Shown here one piece after another: positions 1 through 6,765 of a DNA stretch of 14,252 nt. A program made the translations under genes and the position numbers. Below the pieces are notes generated by a model. The model was not told where the DNA came from and searched no databases. It saw only the letters and a list, made by a program, of their open reading frames with translations. The stretch spans positions 1-14,252 of the forward strand of contig SMXE01000177.1 of assembly GCA_004357015.1 (NCBI GenBank), in the 5' to 3' direction. The stretch comes from Caldithrix sp. GTDB lineage: Bacteria > Zhuqueibacterota > Zhuqueibacteria > Oceanimicrobiales > Oceanimicrobiaceae. The number at the start of each line of letters is the position of its first letter. The first letter of the stretch is position 1.

Positions 1-203
1 GCACGACTCCATGGATGGAGGAGGTAGAACCGCGTCTGCAACAGCGGTCGAGGACCTGCGAGAGCGGCCATCCATGGAGGTCAGCGGCGGCGTAATTGAG
101 TGTGGCTAGATCGGAACGGTGGGATCCCCCCAAACGTATCTCGCTCAGGAACTTACCGAGGGCCAAAGAAAAAAACCTACAAGACGGCGCGTAACCCAGG
201 GGC
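1..203. other. Left flank beyond the bor cassette, no gene recognised
   Basis: I see no convincing coding region. The only open frame (119-316, plus) runs through the neighbouring attC and resembles nothing I know. A 12-bp inverted repeat, CTCCATGGATGG at 7-18 and CCATCCATGGAG at 68-79, flanks about 49 bp. The stretch lies downstream (minus sense) of the last recognised attC, so it is either chromosome past the end of the array or the start of another, unrecognised cassette. Confidence 0.4.
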
Positions 204-262
204 ACCTAACAAGCCCATCGACCGCCAACAGTAAATATGTGAGGCAGACGGGCCTGTTAGGC
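204..262 (-). other. attC site of the bor-like cassette
   Basis: Read on the minus strand the site opens with R'' GCCTAAC (262-256) and closes with R' GTTAGGT (210-204), 59 bp in all. The arms next to the boxes (CAGGCCCGTCTGCC and the GGCGGTCGATGGGCTTG side) are partly complementary, as in a folded attC. It lies 38 bp downstream of the lipoprotein stop codon. Confidence 0.85.
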
Positions 263-300
263 GATACAGAAAGTACGTTATCGCTTACTCCAGCATTGAA

Positions 301-591
301 TCAACGTGAACAATAAACTTTCGCCGTCCTCGGCGTATATATACCCAGAGTAACAACACTTAGGAGGCCATCCACAAACCTTTGATAAGACTCAACCTTC
401 ATCACCTTATTAGTACCACCACAGACTTGAGCGGCATTAACCTCTTTCTCTTGGGCAATACCGCCTACAAAAAAGTGCTGCATTCTCTGATCGCGGAGAT
501 CCGATTGCCTATCTTTGTTTAGGTAGTACGTTTGGGTGGCACATCCAGTCACAACAAGCACCATCACTACTGCAGCGAGTATCCTCTTCAT
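301..591 (-). CDS. bor: Bor/Iss-family outer-membrane lipoprotein
   Basis: A 96-residue protein with a textbook lipoprotein signal: MKR, a hydrophobic stretch, then the lipobox VTGC with the modified Cys at about residue 17. The rest matches my memory of the phage lambda Bor/Iss family along its length: HHFF-like QHFFVGGIAQ near residue 40, the CGG motif (VCGGTNKV), and the C-terminal block GLLSVVTLGIYTPRTAKVYC. The length (96) fits lambda Bor (97). Bor and Iss are surface lipoproteins linked to serum-complement resistance; the role here is inferred. I chose ATG 591 because it begins the signal peptide and has GGGAG about 8 nt upstream. A longer frame to 831 exists, but it would bury the signal peptide and read through repeat DNA. 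The gene is a cassette with its attC at 204-262. Confidence 0.85.
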   Translation of the reverse strand: MKRILAAVVMVLVVTGCATQTYYLNKDRQSDLRDQRMQHFFVGGIAQEKEVNAAQVCGGTNKVMKVESYQRFVDGLLSVVTLGIYTPRTAKVYCSR

Positions 592-606
592 GTTATTTGC
601 TCCCGC

Positions 607-694
607 AACCAACTGTAGAATCAGCCAAACATTCCGGTTGCATTGAATGCTTGACAATGACTGACGTCTCGATTGCAGTGTATCTACGTTGGTA
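607..694 (-). other. Possible non-canonical attC of the EamA cassette
   Basis: No consensus attC lies between the EamA stop (852) and the bor start. The best candidate has outer boxes AACCAAC (607-613) and GTTGGTA (688-694), with adjoining arms TGTAGA and TCTAC that pair. The 88-bp spacing is typical of this array. The boxes depart from consensus at two positions, so this may be a decayed site or chance symmetry. Confidence 0.35.
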
Positions 695-716
695 GGTGAG
701 ATCTGCGGGGAAAACT

Positions 717-780
717 GTTTGGTAATGATTTGGTTATGGTTTGGTAATAATCCGGCAATGGTTTGGTAATAGTTTGGCGC
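717..780. repeat. 11-bp tandem repeat block (about 5.8 units)
   Basis: Units are GTTTGGTAATG (717), ATTTGGTTATG (728), GTTTGGTAATA (739), ATCCGGCAATG (750), GTTTGGTAATA (761) and partial GTTTGGCGC (772), in perfect 11-bp register. The block lies between the EamA stop and the bor cassette, outside any credible gene. A period near one helical turn would put every unit on the same DNA face. Confidence 0.85.
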
Positions 781-851
781 CAGATCGTGCCGCCCACAGT
801 TACCCACGATAGGAAAGCCAAGGCTAAACAACGATCAGCAGGTGATGGAGA

Positions 852-1709
852 TCAGGCTTGTGACAACAATATAATCGATACCACAGCGCAACCCACGGCT
901 GCGAGCTTGTTCCCTGTTAATGATTCCATCTTAAGTGCGATGGAGAGAAGCAGCGCTATGACAAAGCTTAAGTTAGCGACTGGTATTACGATACTGGCCT
1001 CGCCGTGCTCGATCGCCAGCATCAAGAAGTTGACGATCAAAAATACCAATATTCCCGAAAGTAGCGAGTATAGGACTTTCTTGCGTGTCAACCGCAAGCG
1101 CTTCTCACGCAGTTTGGCATAACATGCACCACCTACGATCCAGCTTGCGGAAAATAACAACAGCATTGTGTTCGGGTCTGCATTCTGCAGTAGCCCGGTC
1201 TTTGCAATCACGCCATAGGTTGCTCTGAATAGTGACGCAACAATCGCAACGGCGAAGAAGACAGCAAACACGGTATTATGGTGAGAGCCACTTTGTTTCT
1301 GATAAAGAAGCAATACCCCAAGGATGCCAACGACGATGCCTAGAGATTTCAGAAGGCCCAACGGTTCGCTCAAAAAAACAACAGAAAGGATGACGACACC
1401 TATTGTATTCAATCGGTAGATCGTTGAACCAAGGCCGACATCGATGTGCGTTAGGCTTTCGATCAATAAGATATTAGCGATCGCCAACAAAACGCCGGCC
1501 GTTAGTCCAAAAAGGAGCGTATTCTGGTCGAATGTTAACGGCATGCCCTGGGTCCCGAAAACAATGACCTGAAGCACAGTCCAGACCACCCCGATCCCAA
1601 ACACATACATCCCTCTTGAGCGTTCTTTGCGCGAATAGCGCTTGAAGACGACATCGTTTATGCCTGCGAATAACAAGCTCAACAGAGCGAATACGATAGC
1701 AGGATGCAT
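852..1709 (-). CDS. EamA/DMT-superfamily transporter
   Basis: A membrane protein of 285 residues (290 if the GTG at 1724 is used) with about ten hydrophobic segments in two halves, the layout of EamA transporters in the drug/metabolite superfamily. Family-like stretches include LFAGINDVVFKRYSR after the first helix, the small-residue helix IYRLNTIGVVILSVVFLSEPLG closing repeat one, and IVIPVANLSFVIALLLSI in the second repeat. The substrate cannot be read from sequence; EamA proteins export amino acids, metabolites or drugs, or carry nucleotide sugars. I prefer ATG 1709, which begins just before the first helix, but neither start has a clear Shine-Dalgarno. The cassette starts near 1804. Its attC is unclear; the best candidate is 607-694, beyond the 11-bp repeats. 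Confidence 0.85.
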   Translation of the reverse strand: MHPAIVFALLSLLFAGINDVVFKRYSRKERSRGMYVFGIGVVWTVLQVIVFGTQGMPLTFDQNTLLFGLTAGVLLAIANILLIESLTHIDVGLGSTIYRLNTIGVVILSVVFLSEPLGLLKSLGIVVGILGVLLLYQKQSGSHHNTVFAVFFAVAIVASLFRATYGVIAKTGLLQNADPNTMLLLFSASWIVGGACYAKLREKRLRLTRKKVLYSLLSGILVFLIVNFLMLAIEHGEASIVIPVANLSFVIALLLSIALKMESLTGNKLAAVGCAVVSIILLSQA

Positions 1710-1797
1710 ATCAGCGGATAGCACAAAAATGTCAGGGTGAGATGCTTCTGCGGCTTAAGCGTGCCGCTTGTGCGCGTTACCGCCCGGGGGCGAGTGC

Positions 1798-1885
1798 GCT
1801 TAACGTCTCAAGCCAAGCCGCGTCGCCATAAAACTTAGAAGGCCTGCCGACGATTACTGGCATCCGCGCCATGCGGTTGTTAAAG
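1798..1885 (-). other. attC site of the AAMDC-like cassette
   Basis: On the minus strand R'' is CTTTAAC (1885-1879, one base off consensus) and R' is GTTAAGC (1804-1798), 88 bp apart. Arm pairing is imperfect. The site begins 6 bp after the stop codon of the gene ending at 1892. Confidence 0.6.
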
Positions 1886-1891
1886 ACGCCA

Positions 1892-2272
1892 TTAACATGT
1901 CGAGTGAAACAAGCCGCCGACGGCCTCCCCGCGCGACACCAGGCCATTGTAGATCTCGGCCGCCCTCTTCGTTTCTTCGATATGCACTGTAATATGCCTC
2001 CCCTCAAGCAAATCGAGTGTCTCCTGACACGTACGCAACATCAATAACATACCTCGACTCAAAACGATGATCTGGCTGCCGTTGTCCAACAACTCCTTGA
2101 CATCCGCCGGCTGAATTCCGGGCACGTGATGCATGCCTGTTTCCCGCCAGTCCCATCCCCGACCACCACCTGGCCAAAGCTTGAAGTCCTTACCAACACC
2201 TACACCGTCAACTTCCATACGACCCCAAGACAAGTGACTGATGTGGGAAGATCGGATCTCGTCGTGATGCAT
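1892..2272 (-). CDS. AAMDC/Mth938-like domain protein
   Basis: A 126-residue protein that fits the Mth938/AAMDC family (formerly DUF498). It carries the N-terminal block HLSWGRMEVDG (about 13-23), KLWPGGGRGWDWRETG (about 31-46), GIQPADVKELLD, the strand-turn VLSRGM, and the very characteristic C-terminus GGLFHSTC. Human AAMDC, as I recall it, shares these blocks and has nearly the same length. The fold is a small alpha/beta domain with no agreed enzymatic activity; relatives are tied to respiratory-complex assembly or lipid metabolism, so any role here is open. ATG 2272 has GAGG 9 nt upstream. The gene occupies its own cassette between the attC sites at 2291-2354 and 1798-1885. Confidence 0.85.
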   Translation of the reverse strand: MHHDEIRSSHISHLSWGRMEVDGVGVGKDFKLWPGGGRGWDWRETGMHHVPGIQPADVKELLDNGSQIIVLSRGMLLMLRTCQETLDLLEGRHITVHIEETKRAAEIYNGLVSRGEAVGGLFHSTC

Positions 2273-2290
2273 TTCAATGCCTCAAATATT

Positions 2291-2354
2291 GTTTGACGCT
2301 GGGCGTGAGACGCACGGCAGTTAGCCGCGTCGCATTCCAACGCCATAGTTAGGC
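2291..2354 (-). other. attC site of the PEBP cassette
   Basis: R'' GCCTAAC (2354-2348) and a degenerate R' GTCAAAC (2297-2291) bound 64 bp. The arms GCTGGGCGTGAGACG and its partner GCGTTGGAATGCGACG (read from the other strand) align well with small bulges, as attC arms do. Confidence 0.7.
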
Positions 2355-2374
2355 GCGCGCGTCAAAGTCAGCGA

Positions 2375-2851
2375 CTATTTAGACTTCTCGTAGGTTCCAA
2401 CAAGCTCTGCCTTCGCTATGACGTGCCCCTTCATCGCAGCTTCAATCTGTGCCTTGGTTGGCTTGCCCATCCCCTCTAGCTCTTTATCCAAAGCATATAG
2501 CTTGTGGAAATATCGGTGACGGCCAATAGGAGGACACGGTCCCCCGTATCCCGTTTCTTTCCAGTCATTGAGGCCTTCTTCTGTGCCGGGAGGAAGGTCC
2601 CCTGAAGTTGCGCCATGAGGAACGCCAGCTGCGTCCGGTGGTATGTTGTAAAGAACCCAGTGCACCCAGGTCATTCTCGGGGCCTTCGGATCTGGCGCAT
2701 CCGGATCATCAACAATTAGTACCAGACTGCGTGTATGTTTGGCTACCCCATCCCATTCTAGTGGTGGTGAAATATTTTCCCCTTCACAGGTGTACGTTGA
2801 TGGAATTTCACCCCCATCGATGAAGGCGCTGGATCTAAGTGTGAGTGCCAT
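2375..2851 (-). CDS. PEBP family (YbhB/YbcL, Raf kinase inhibitor-like) protein
   Basis: A 158-residue protein of the bacterial phosphatidylethanolamine-binding protein family. Both signature regions are present: DDPDAPDP followed by TWVHWVLYNIPP (about 47-71), and later GPCPPIGRHRYFHKLYALD (about 104-122), which form the small anion-binding pocket. There is no signal peptide, so it should be cytoplasmic like YbhB. The cellular ligand of bacterial members is not settled. ATG 2851 has a strong GGAGGAG Shine-Dalgarno 4 nt upstream. About 190 bp separate this start from the next attC, unusually long for a cassette leader, so the gene may carry its own promoter. Confidence 0.92.
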   Translation of the reverse strand: MALTLRSSAFIDGGEIPSTYTCEGENISPPLEWDGVAKHTRSLVLIVDDPDAPDPKAPRMTWVHWVLYNIPPDAAGVPHGATSGDLPPGTEEGLNDWKETGYGGPCPPIGRHRYFHKLYALDKELEGMGKPTKAQIEAAMKGHVIAKAELVGTYEKSK

Positions 2852-3043
2852 TTTCTCCTCCGCGTATAGTCAGCCGGTCGCCATGAAAATAGCACCAGCT
2901 AAACGACAACAACTTTGACAATAGCAGAGCGGTCGCCAGAGCGAGGGGCCTGTTACCTCAAAACGGACTGCACCACAAAGACAATCCCCAGTAAATGCCT
3001 TGCGGTTTACCATCGTGCTCTCCAACTTTCACCGTAGTTCGCG
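2852..3043 (-). other. Long leader of the PEBP cassette
   Basis: There is no gene here. Read on the minus strand this 192-bp leader contains TTGTCA and TTGTTG hexamers and a TATTTT about 15 bp after the latter, a weak sigma-70-like arrangement. The 8-mer GGTCGCCA occurs twice (near 2877 and 2931). I see no hairpin followed by a T run. Confidence 0.3.
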
Positions 3044-3102
3044 TTCTAACGCACCAAATCAGCCGCCCGCTTTTGAGCGTCGGCTGTATTTACTTTTTAG
3101 AC
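3044..3102 (-). other. attC site overlapping the 3' end of benE
   Basis: On the minus strand R'' GTCTAAA (3102-3096) lies inside the last codons of the permease gene and R' GTTAGAA (3050-3044) closes the 59-bp site. The central arms AGCCGACGCT and AGCGGGCGGCT form a strong stem with a CAAA-type loop. The layout closely resembles my recollection of the aadA attC. Confidence 0.8.
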
Positions 3103-4289
3103 GATCCGTCACTTTCATTCCAAAACTCGATCAGTTGCCTTCGCTCAACTAATAACGCGGCAACCAGTCCTGCGATGATTGCCCAGAAGGCCGATGTAAT
3201 TCCAAAAACGGCAAACGGTGTCATCGCAACGACGAGCGCTACCAGGGCGCCAAAGGGCATTGATCCTCCAAACGCCTTCGCTAGCGCATCCTGAAGGGAG
3301 GATAAGATAGCTAACCCGGCCAAGGCGAAGATGTAGGTTTTGGGCAGCACGTTCAATAGTGAGGCGACCGGTGTTGCCGCCAACGCCATGAAAATGGTGA
3401 GAAACGCTGCGATTACTGCCGCCCAATACCTACCAGATTTACGGCCTGCTTCCGGGGACGCGAGTATGGCTACCCCGGTCCGCGCGACCGTGGCTGGATG
3501 ACCTCCAAAAAACGCATTGACCACAGAATTAACGCCTACGACTGTGGAAATTGTATTCACCGGAACGGCGTAACCCTGTGCTGAAAGAAACCCCAAACCT
3601 TGAACGTTACCAAGACCCATCGCCAATACAACCATCGGCAGGGTAACGGCGACAACCGCCGAAAGAGAAAATGTCATTTGAGGCAAACCAACGGACGGCA
3701 GGGCCCACTCGACCGGCTGCACGCCGACTGCTCCAAACACTGCGATCGCGACTCCGCCGCCCACGACGGCCAAGCCCACGGGTGGTATGCGAGGATTGGC
3801 GATAAATCGTCCGAGCAAATAGCAGCCAACGGTAGTTCCCGCGATTACTATGTCCTCAATGGTCGCGGCAACCATGCGGGTTACGTACCCGAGAATGCTT
3901 CCGCCGAACATGCCCATAATAATCGGTAAAGGGAGCCACCTCATTATTCGACCACCCACACCGAGTAAACCCAACGCCAACAGTAGTATGCCTGCTATGA
4001 GATTCGCCCCGACAATTTCTGCGAAGGTGAAGCGATCGGCCAATGTACCCAGATATATCAAGCCCGGGATGGTCCAAGTGATGGGTATGGGTTGCCGAAA
4101 ATAGAAAGAGGCAACAATGGATGACAGGGCACCGCTAAACCAGACAATGAATATCCAGCTCGAAGTTTGAGCAATTGACAATCCCAACTGCTCGGACACA
4201 CCGATATGCAAAGGCACGGCCCCAAATGCATACCATACAAAGGCCGTTAACCCTGCCCATACCGCGGGGCCACTGAGGTCGCGTATCAC
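3090..4289 (-). CDS. benE: BenE-family benzoate/proton symporter-like permease
   Basis: A 399-residue protein with about 12 hydrophobic segments. The N-terminal block LSGPAVWAGLTAFVWYAFGA, the helix-breaking PITWTIPGLIYLG, the central VNSVVNAFFGGHPATVARTG and the C-terminal PFAVFGITSAFWAIIAGL all fit the BenE family, which takes up benzoate by proton symport. Substrate preference here is inferred from the family; no aromatic catabolic genes are nearby. At 1.2 kb it is large for a cassette. The start is GTG 4289; the same bases form a GTGA overlap with the stop of an IS-derived ORF (4286-4426), which may supply ribosomes by coupling, because the permease itself has only a weak Shine-Dalgarno. 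Confidence 0.9.
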   Translation of the reverse strand: MIRDLSGPAVWAGLTAFVWYAFGAVPLHIGVSEQLGLSIAQTSSWIFIVWFSGALSSIVASFYFRQPIPITWTIPGLIYLGTLADRFTFAEIVGANLIAGILLLALGLLGVGGRIMRWLPLPIIMGMFGGSILGYVTRMVAATIEDIVIAGTTVGCYLLGRFIANPRIPPVGLAVVGGGVAIAVFGAVGVQPVEWALPSVGLPQMTFSLSAVVAVTLPMVVLAMGLGNVQGLGFLSAQGYAVPVNTISTVVGVNSVVNAFFGGHPATVARTGVAILASPEAGRKSGRYWAAVIAAFLTIFMALAATPVASLLNVLPKTYIFALAGLAILSSLQDALAKAFGGSMPFGALVALVVAMTPFAVFGITSAFWAIIAGLVAALLVERRQLIEFWNESDGSSKK

Positions 4290-4426
4290 GATTTGGAGCT
4301 CACGATTGGTCGTCTAAGAGTTAGTTGAGCGGTGCGCCGCCGTTGGTTGGTCTTTAGCCTCATCGCTTTTAGTTTGAATTCATCTGTGCAGCGCACAACT
4401 TTCCTTGGTCCTTTTATCTTGGGCAT
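4286..4426 (-). pseudogene. Truncated IS3 orfA fused to attC remnant, overlapping benE
   Basis: ATG 4426 has a strong GGAGG 7 nt upstream and opens a 46-codon frame. Its first 24 residues, MPKIKGPRKVVRCTDEFKLK then AMRL, look like the N-terminus of an IS3-family OrfA (helix-turn-helix subunit). After that the homology stops and the frame reads through attC remnant DNA (KTNQRRRTAQLTLRRP) to a TGA at 4288-4286. That TGA overlaps the benE GTG start by four bases (GTGA). As a transposase it is dead. As a leader it could couple translation into benE. The assignment to OrfA rests on recognising about 24 residues. Confidence 0.65.
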
Positions 4427-4505
4427 CAAACACCTCCAATTTGTTAGTCGAAGGTGTCTACTTTTTCATGGGAGATTCTCGTCCCACTGCAGCACCTCGT
4501 TAGGC
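4312..4505 (-). other. attC of the hxpB cassette, interrupted by an IS remnant
   Basis: R'' GCCTAAC (4505-4499) contains the hxpB stop codon. The R'-side half is displaced to the far side of an IS3-like fragment: arm GGCGCACCGCTCAACTAACT followed by CTTAGAC (4318-4312), an R' with C in place of the usual first G. The two halves are about 150 bp apart, against the usual 55-130 bp for the whole site, so recombination here is probably impaired. Confidence 0.6.
4355..4486 (-). mobile_element. IS3-family element remnant (left end plus orfA start)
   Basis: Read on the minus strand this begins near TGGGACGAG (4486), passes a sequence ending CCCATGAAAAAGTAGACACC (to 4453) typical of IS3-family terminal repeats, and continues to a Shine-Dalgarno and the first codons of orfA. 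A similar end, CCCGAAAAAATAGACAC, bounds the IS at the right edge of the window (13655-13680). Homology ends near 4355. The rest of the element is gone, and the exact boundaries are approximate. Confidence 0.6.
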
Positions 4506-5168
4506 ACCGCTCGGCCTTCTCAATTTGCCCAGCATCTCAATAGAAAATTCTGCTAGAGATCGCAGCTTGATATCCGCCATCTCAAACTCCCGCTCGCAGT
4601 ATTGATTCTCGGCTGGGACGACAATTACCGACATTCCAGCTGACTTAGCCGAGCGAATCCCAGACACCGAATCTTCAAACGCAATACAGTTAGTCGGGTC
4701 AACACCGAGCTTCTCGGCCGCTTTCAGATAGACCGCTGGATCCGGCTTACCACGATCCTCATCAACCGCAGAACACATCACGGCAAAATAGTCACGGACG
4801 TCCAGCTTGCCAACTACCGTTTCACTCAAAACGTGTGGCGAGGACGAAGCTAGTCCGAGCTTGAAACCGGCCTTTCTCAGCACGCTCAGAGTGGTGCATA
4901 CACCCTTTAGAGGTTGCCCTTGCGCGGATATAAGCCGTTGAACGCTTGATACGAGCCGTATTTCGACCTCTTCAAGACTAGGCCCAGTCCAAGGAAACTT
5001 GCCGTACCAGTGTGCCACAACTTCGTCGGCACGTAGTCCGAGTGTCTCGTGACACATCTGATCTGTCAGCTCGATTCCGACCTCTCGAAAAGTAGACTTT
5101 TCGGCCTGCCTCCACAAAGGTTCCGAATCTATCAGAAGCCCATCCATATCAAAGACCGCTGCCTTCAT
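4500..5168 (-). CDS. hxpB: HAD-superfamily hexitol phosphatase-like protein (HxpB/YniC)
   Basis: A 222-residue subfamily IA HAD phosphatase. Motif I is FDMDGLLIDSEPLW (nucleophile D7, D9), motif II is LASSSP (about 106-111), motif III is the Lys in RGKPDPAVYL (about 140) and motif IV is FEDSVSGI (about 165). The cap domain retains LGLRADEVVAHWY, and the tail VVPAENQ also fits E. coli HxpB (YniC), as does the length. HxpB removes phosphate from hexitol and 2-deoxyglucose phosphates in the cytoplasm; that exact substrate is inferred. The stop codon is formed by the R'' box of its own attC. The ATG at 5168 has no good Shine-Dalgarno, so expression may depend on read-through or coupling. Confidence 0.88.
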   Translation of the reverse strand: MKAAVFDMDGLLIDSEPLWRQAEKSTFREVGIELTDQMCHETLGLRADEVVAHWYGKFPWTGPSLEEVEIRLVSSVQRLISAQGQPLKGVCTTLSVLRKAGFKLGLASSSPHVLSETVVGKLDVRDYFAVMCSAVDEDRGKPDPAVYLKAAEKLGVDPTNCIAFEDSVSGIRSAKSAGMSVIVVPAENQYCEREFEMADIKLRSLAEFSIEMLGKLRRPSGA

Positions 5169-5212
5169 CGTGCGTTCGTCTTTTGCTGCATCTCTTTCCC
5201 GTACTCACTACT

Positions 5213-5300
5213 GTCTAACGCTAGCATCAGCGCAAACCTAAGCGGAGGCCGTTTTTTTGGCCATAGCTTAGGTTTGTTCGATTGCATGCTTTTGTTAGGC
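5213..5300 (-). other. attC site of the methyltransferase cassette
   Basis: R'' GCCTAAC (5300-5294) and R' GTTAGAC (5219-5213) bound 88 bp. The centre contains a very strong stem, AAACCTAAGC paired with GCTTAGGTTT, with an inner GGCC/GGCC pair around a T7 loop. R'' supplies the stop codon of the gene ending at 5295. Confidence 0.9.
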
Positions 5301-6038
5301 GATCCTCCTGTCACAAGCTACCAACCTATAACCCAAATCTAGGCTCTCTAGTCCAAGCAATTTGCCATATTTTTTATGCCATTTTCCTGAATCTAAATCG
5401 CTCTGAAGTCGAGCCAACCCTTCATTGACGTTTGTCAATCGTGCGAAAGCTGAGATTGCCTTACGGATATCTTCACATAAGTATGCGTATGGCCTTCGCC
5501 AATAGGCACACATAAATCCATCTGTGCAGTCATATGGTATCTCAACGATCTCAACCGTAATACGGCCAAGAATCTGATTAAGCTCCTTTATTGTTGGAAA
5601 TAGCCTTTTATCGATTTCTCTAATTTTTGGAAAGTAATCTTCAAGCCAAAACTTTGGGCTATCATCTACCCAAGTTAACAAAACTACTTTTCGTTTTGCA
5701 ACTCGCTGCATTTCAGCTAAGCCTTTTGGAATGTCAGACCAGTGGTGAATAGTTAGAATTGCCATCGCTACATCAAAGTAATTATCAATAAACGGCAACT
5801 TTTCAGCAAAGCCTTGAACGTTAGTTGCCATTGTTTCTTTTCGCTTTGCTATCATTTCATATGATGGTTCAACTGAAACAACTTCGCAGTGTGTAGGTTC
5901 ATATGCCCCCATTCCTGCTCCAACATTTATTACGCTTATAGCATCTTTTATATGCTTAGATATTTTATTAGCTATGCGAATGTCAGGCTCTCTAAAGCTT
6001 TCGTACTGCTTTGCTAGCTTGTCATAATCTACGGACAT
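5295..6038 (-). CDS. Class I SAM-dependent methyltransferase
   Basis: A 247-residue Rossmann-fold methyltransferase. Motif I is VINVGAGMGAYEP (about 36-48), the acidic end of strand 2 is VVSVEPSYEM (about 53-62), the post-motif EKLPFIDNYFDVAMAILTIHHW (about 79-100) carries motifs II/III, and RVAKRKVVLLTWV follows. This resembles the Methyltransf_11 group (UbiE- and Tam-like), but no substrate can be read. The long C-terminal half with CAYWRRPYAYL and GKWHKKYG is typical of small-molecule methyltransferases. ATG 6038 opens the gene with only a weak GGCGAGAG upstream. Its codon use is more AT-rich than the hxpB neighbour, suggesting a separate source. The final TAA lies in the attC R'' box. Confidence 0.88.
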   Translation of the reverse strand: MSVDYDKLAKQYESFREPDIRIANKISKHIKDAISVINVGAGMGAYEPTHCEVVSVEPSYEMIAKRKETMATNVQGFAEKLPFIDNYFDVAMAILTIHHWSDIPKGLAEMQRVAKRKVVLLTWVDDSPKFWLEDYFPKIREIDKRLFPTIKELNQILGRITVEIVEIPYDCTDGFMCAYWRRPYAYLCEDIRKAISAFARLTNVNEGLARLQSDLDSGKWHKKYGKLLGLESLDLGYRLVACDRRIA

Positions 6039-6052
6039 AGCTCTCGCCTATC

Positions 6053-6106
6053 GGCTAAGCTGACCGGCGCCCCACCGATTGCGCCCGGTCCAGTGCATAG
6101 TTATGC
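6053..6106 (-). other. attC site of the second HAD cassette
   Basis: R'' is GCATAAC (6106-6100) and R' is CTTAGCC (6059-6053), which again has C where the crossover G is expected. The arms CTGACCGG-CGC and CTGGACCGGGCGC pair with two bulged bases. At 54 bp it is among the shortest sites here. Confidence 0.7.
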
Positions 6107-6748
6107 ACCCAATTGTTTGAAAATTGCTTCATGAGCACTGAGATCTCTAAACTTTACGTAGTGCTCGACACTATCTCCAATTGCGATAAAGTCATAATTT
6201 AGCTCCTGGCTCGCATGTTTGTCCCACACTCCATCTCCGAAATAAGTTTTCTTCCGGGCTATTGCCCCACCAAGCGCTCGAGCCTCGGCGGTCTGAATTA
6301 TTGCAACCCGGTTGACTGCATCTGAACCCGTCGCAATCGCTATTTGATCAAGATCTATTCCGACTCCTCGAAGTTTCAATCTTGCTGTTTCCTCCCATCC
6401 ACCCGTTGCAATCGCCAAAATAACGGACTCTTTTGATTTTAATTGCTCAATTAGGGCCTTGGCTCCGACAATCTCTTTAAGAGCATCAGGGTATCTGTTC
6501 AAATGACATTTTGTCAGACTAACAAATTCGTCTTTAACCCGTTGGTGAATCGCACCACGATCACCGTCAACGTCATTCTCCTCTATGACCTGATCGAGAA
6601 TTCCGCCGTCCGTTACGTTTCGGTATCGGCCCCAATTATCATCAATGATAATTCCAAGCACAGTCTTTACTGCACGCACATATAGCGCTGCCTCAAACTT
6701 GGCTGAATCGACAAGCGTGCCGTCAATATCGAATACAACGAGATGCAT
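6101..6748 (-). CDS. HAD-family hydrolase
   Basis: A 215-residue HAD protein. Motif I is VVFDIDGTLVDS (nucleophile D6, D8), motif II is AIATGGW (about 113-119), motif III is the Lys pair in ARKKTYFGD, and motif IV is GDGVWDKHAS (about 171-180). It is a phosphatase-type enzyme by motif, with an alpha-helical cap between about 17 and 90. The substrate is not predictable. It is only distantly like the HxpB-type gene in this array, so it is not a recent duplicate. ATG 6748 is the natural start. The TAA is embedded in the R'' box GCATAAC. Confidence 0.88.
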   Translation of the reverse strand: MHLVVFDIDGTLVDSAKFEAALYVRAVKTVLGIIIDDNWGRYRNVTDGGILDQVIEENDVDGDRGAIHQRVKDEFVSLTKCHLNRYPDALKEIVGAKALIEQLKSKESVILAIATGGWEETARLKLRGVGIDLDQIAIATGSDAVNRVAIIQTAEARALGGAIARKKTYFGDGVWDKHASQELNYDFIAIGDSVEHYVKFRDLSAHEAIFKQLGA

Positions 6749-6765
6749 GACAGCTAGTCTTGGGC

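Noticed and set aside
717..780. CRISPR array
   Set aside because: The units are 11 bp and directly adjacent with no spacers, and no cas gene is present.
592..831. N-terminal extension of the Bor-like protein to a TTG at 831
   Set aside because: It reads through the 11-bp repeats and would place a lipoprotein signal in the middle of the protein; ATG 591 has a good Shine-Dalgarno.
3061..3086. Rho-independent terminator after benE
   Set aside because: The strong stem is the centre of the attC and is not followed by a T run on the minus strand.
3600..3929. Plus-strand open frames opposite benE
   Set aside because: They are antisense shadows of a clear 12-helix permease and show no family features.
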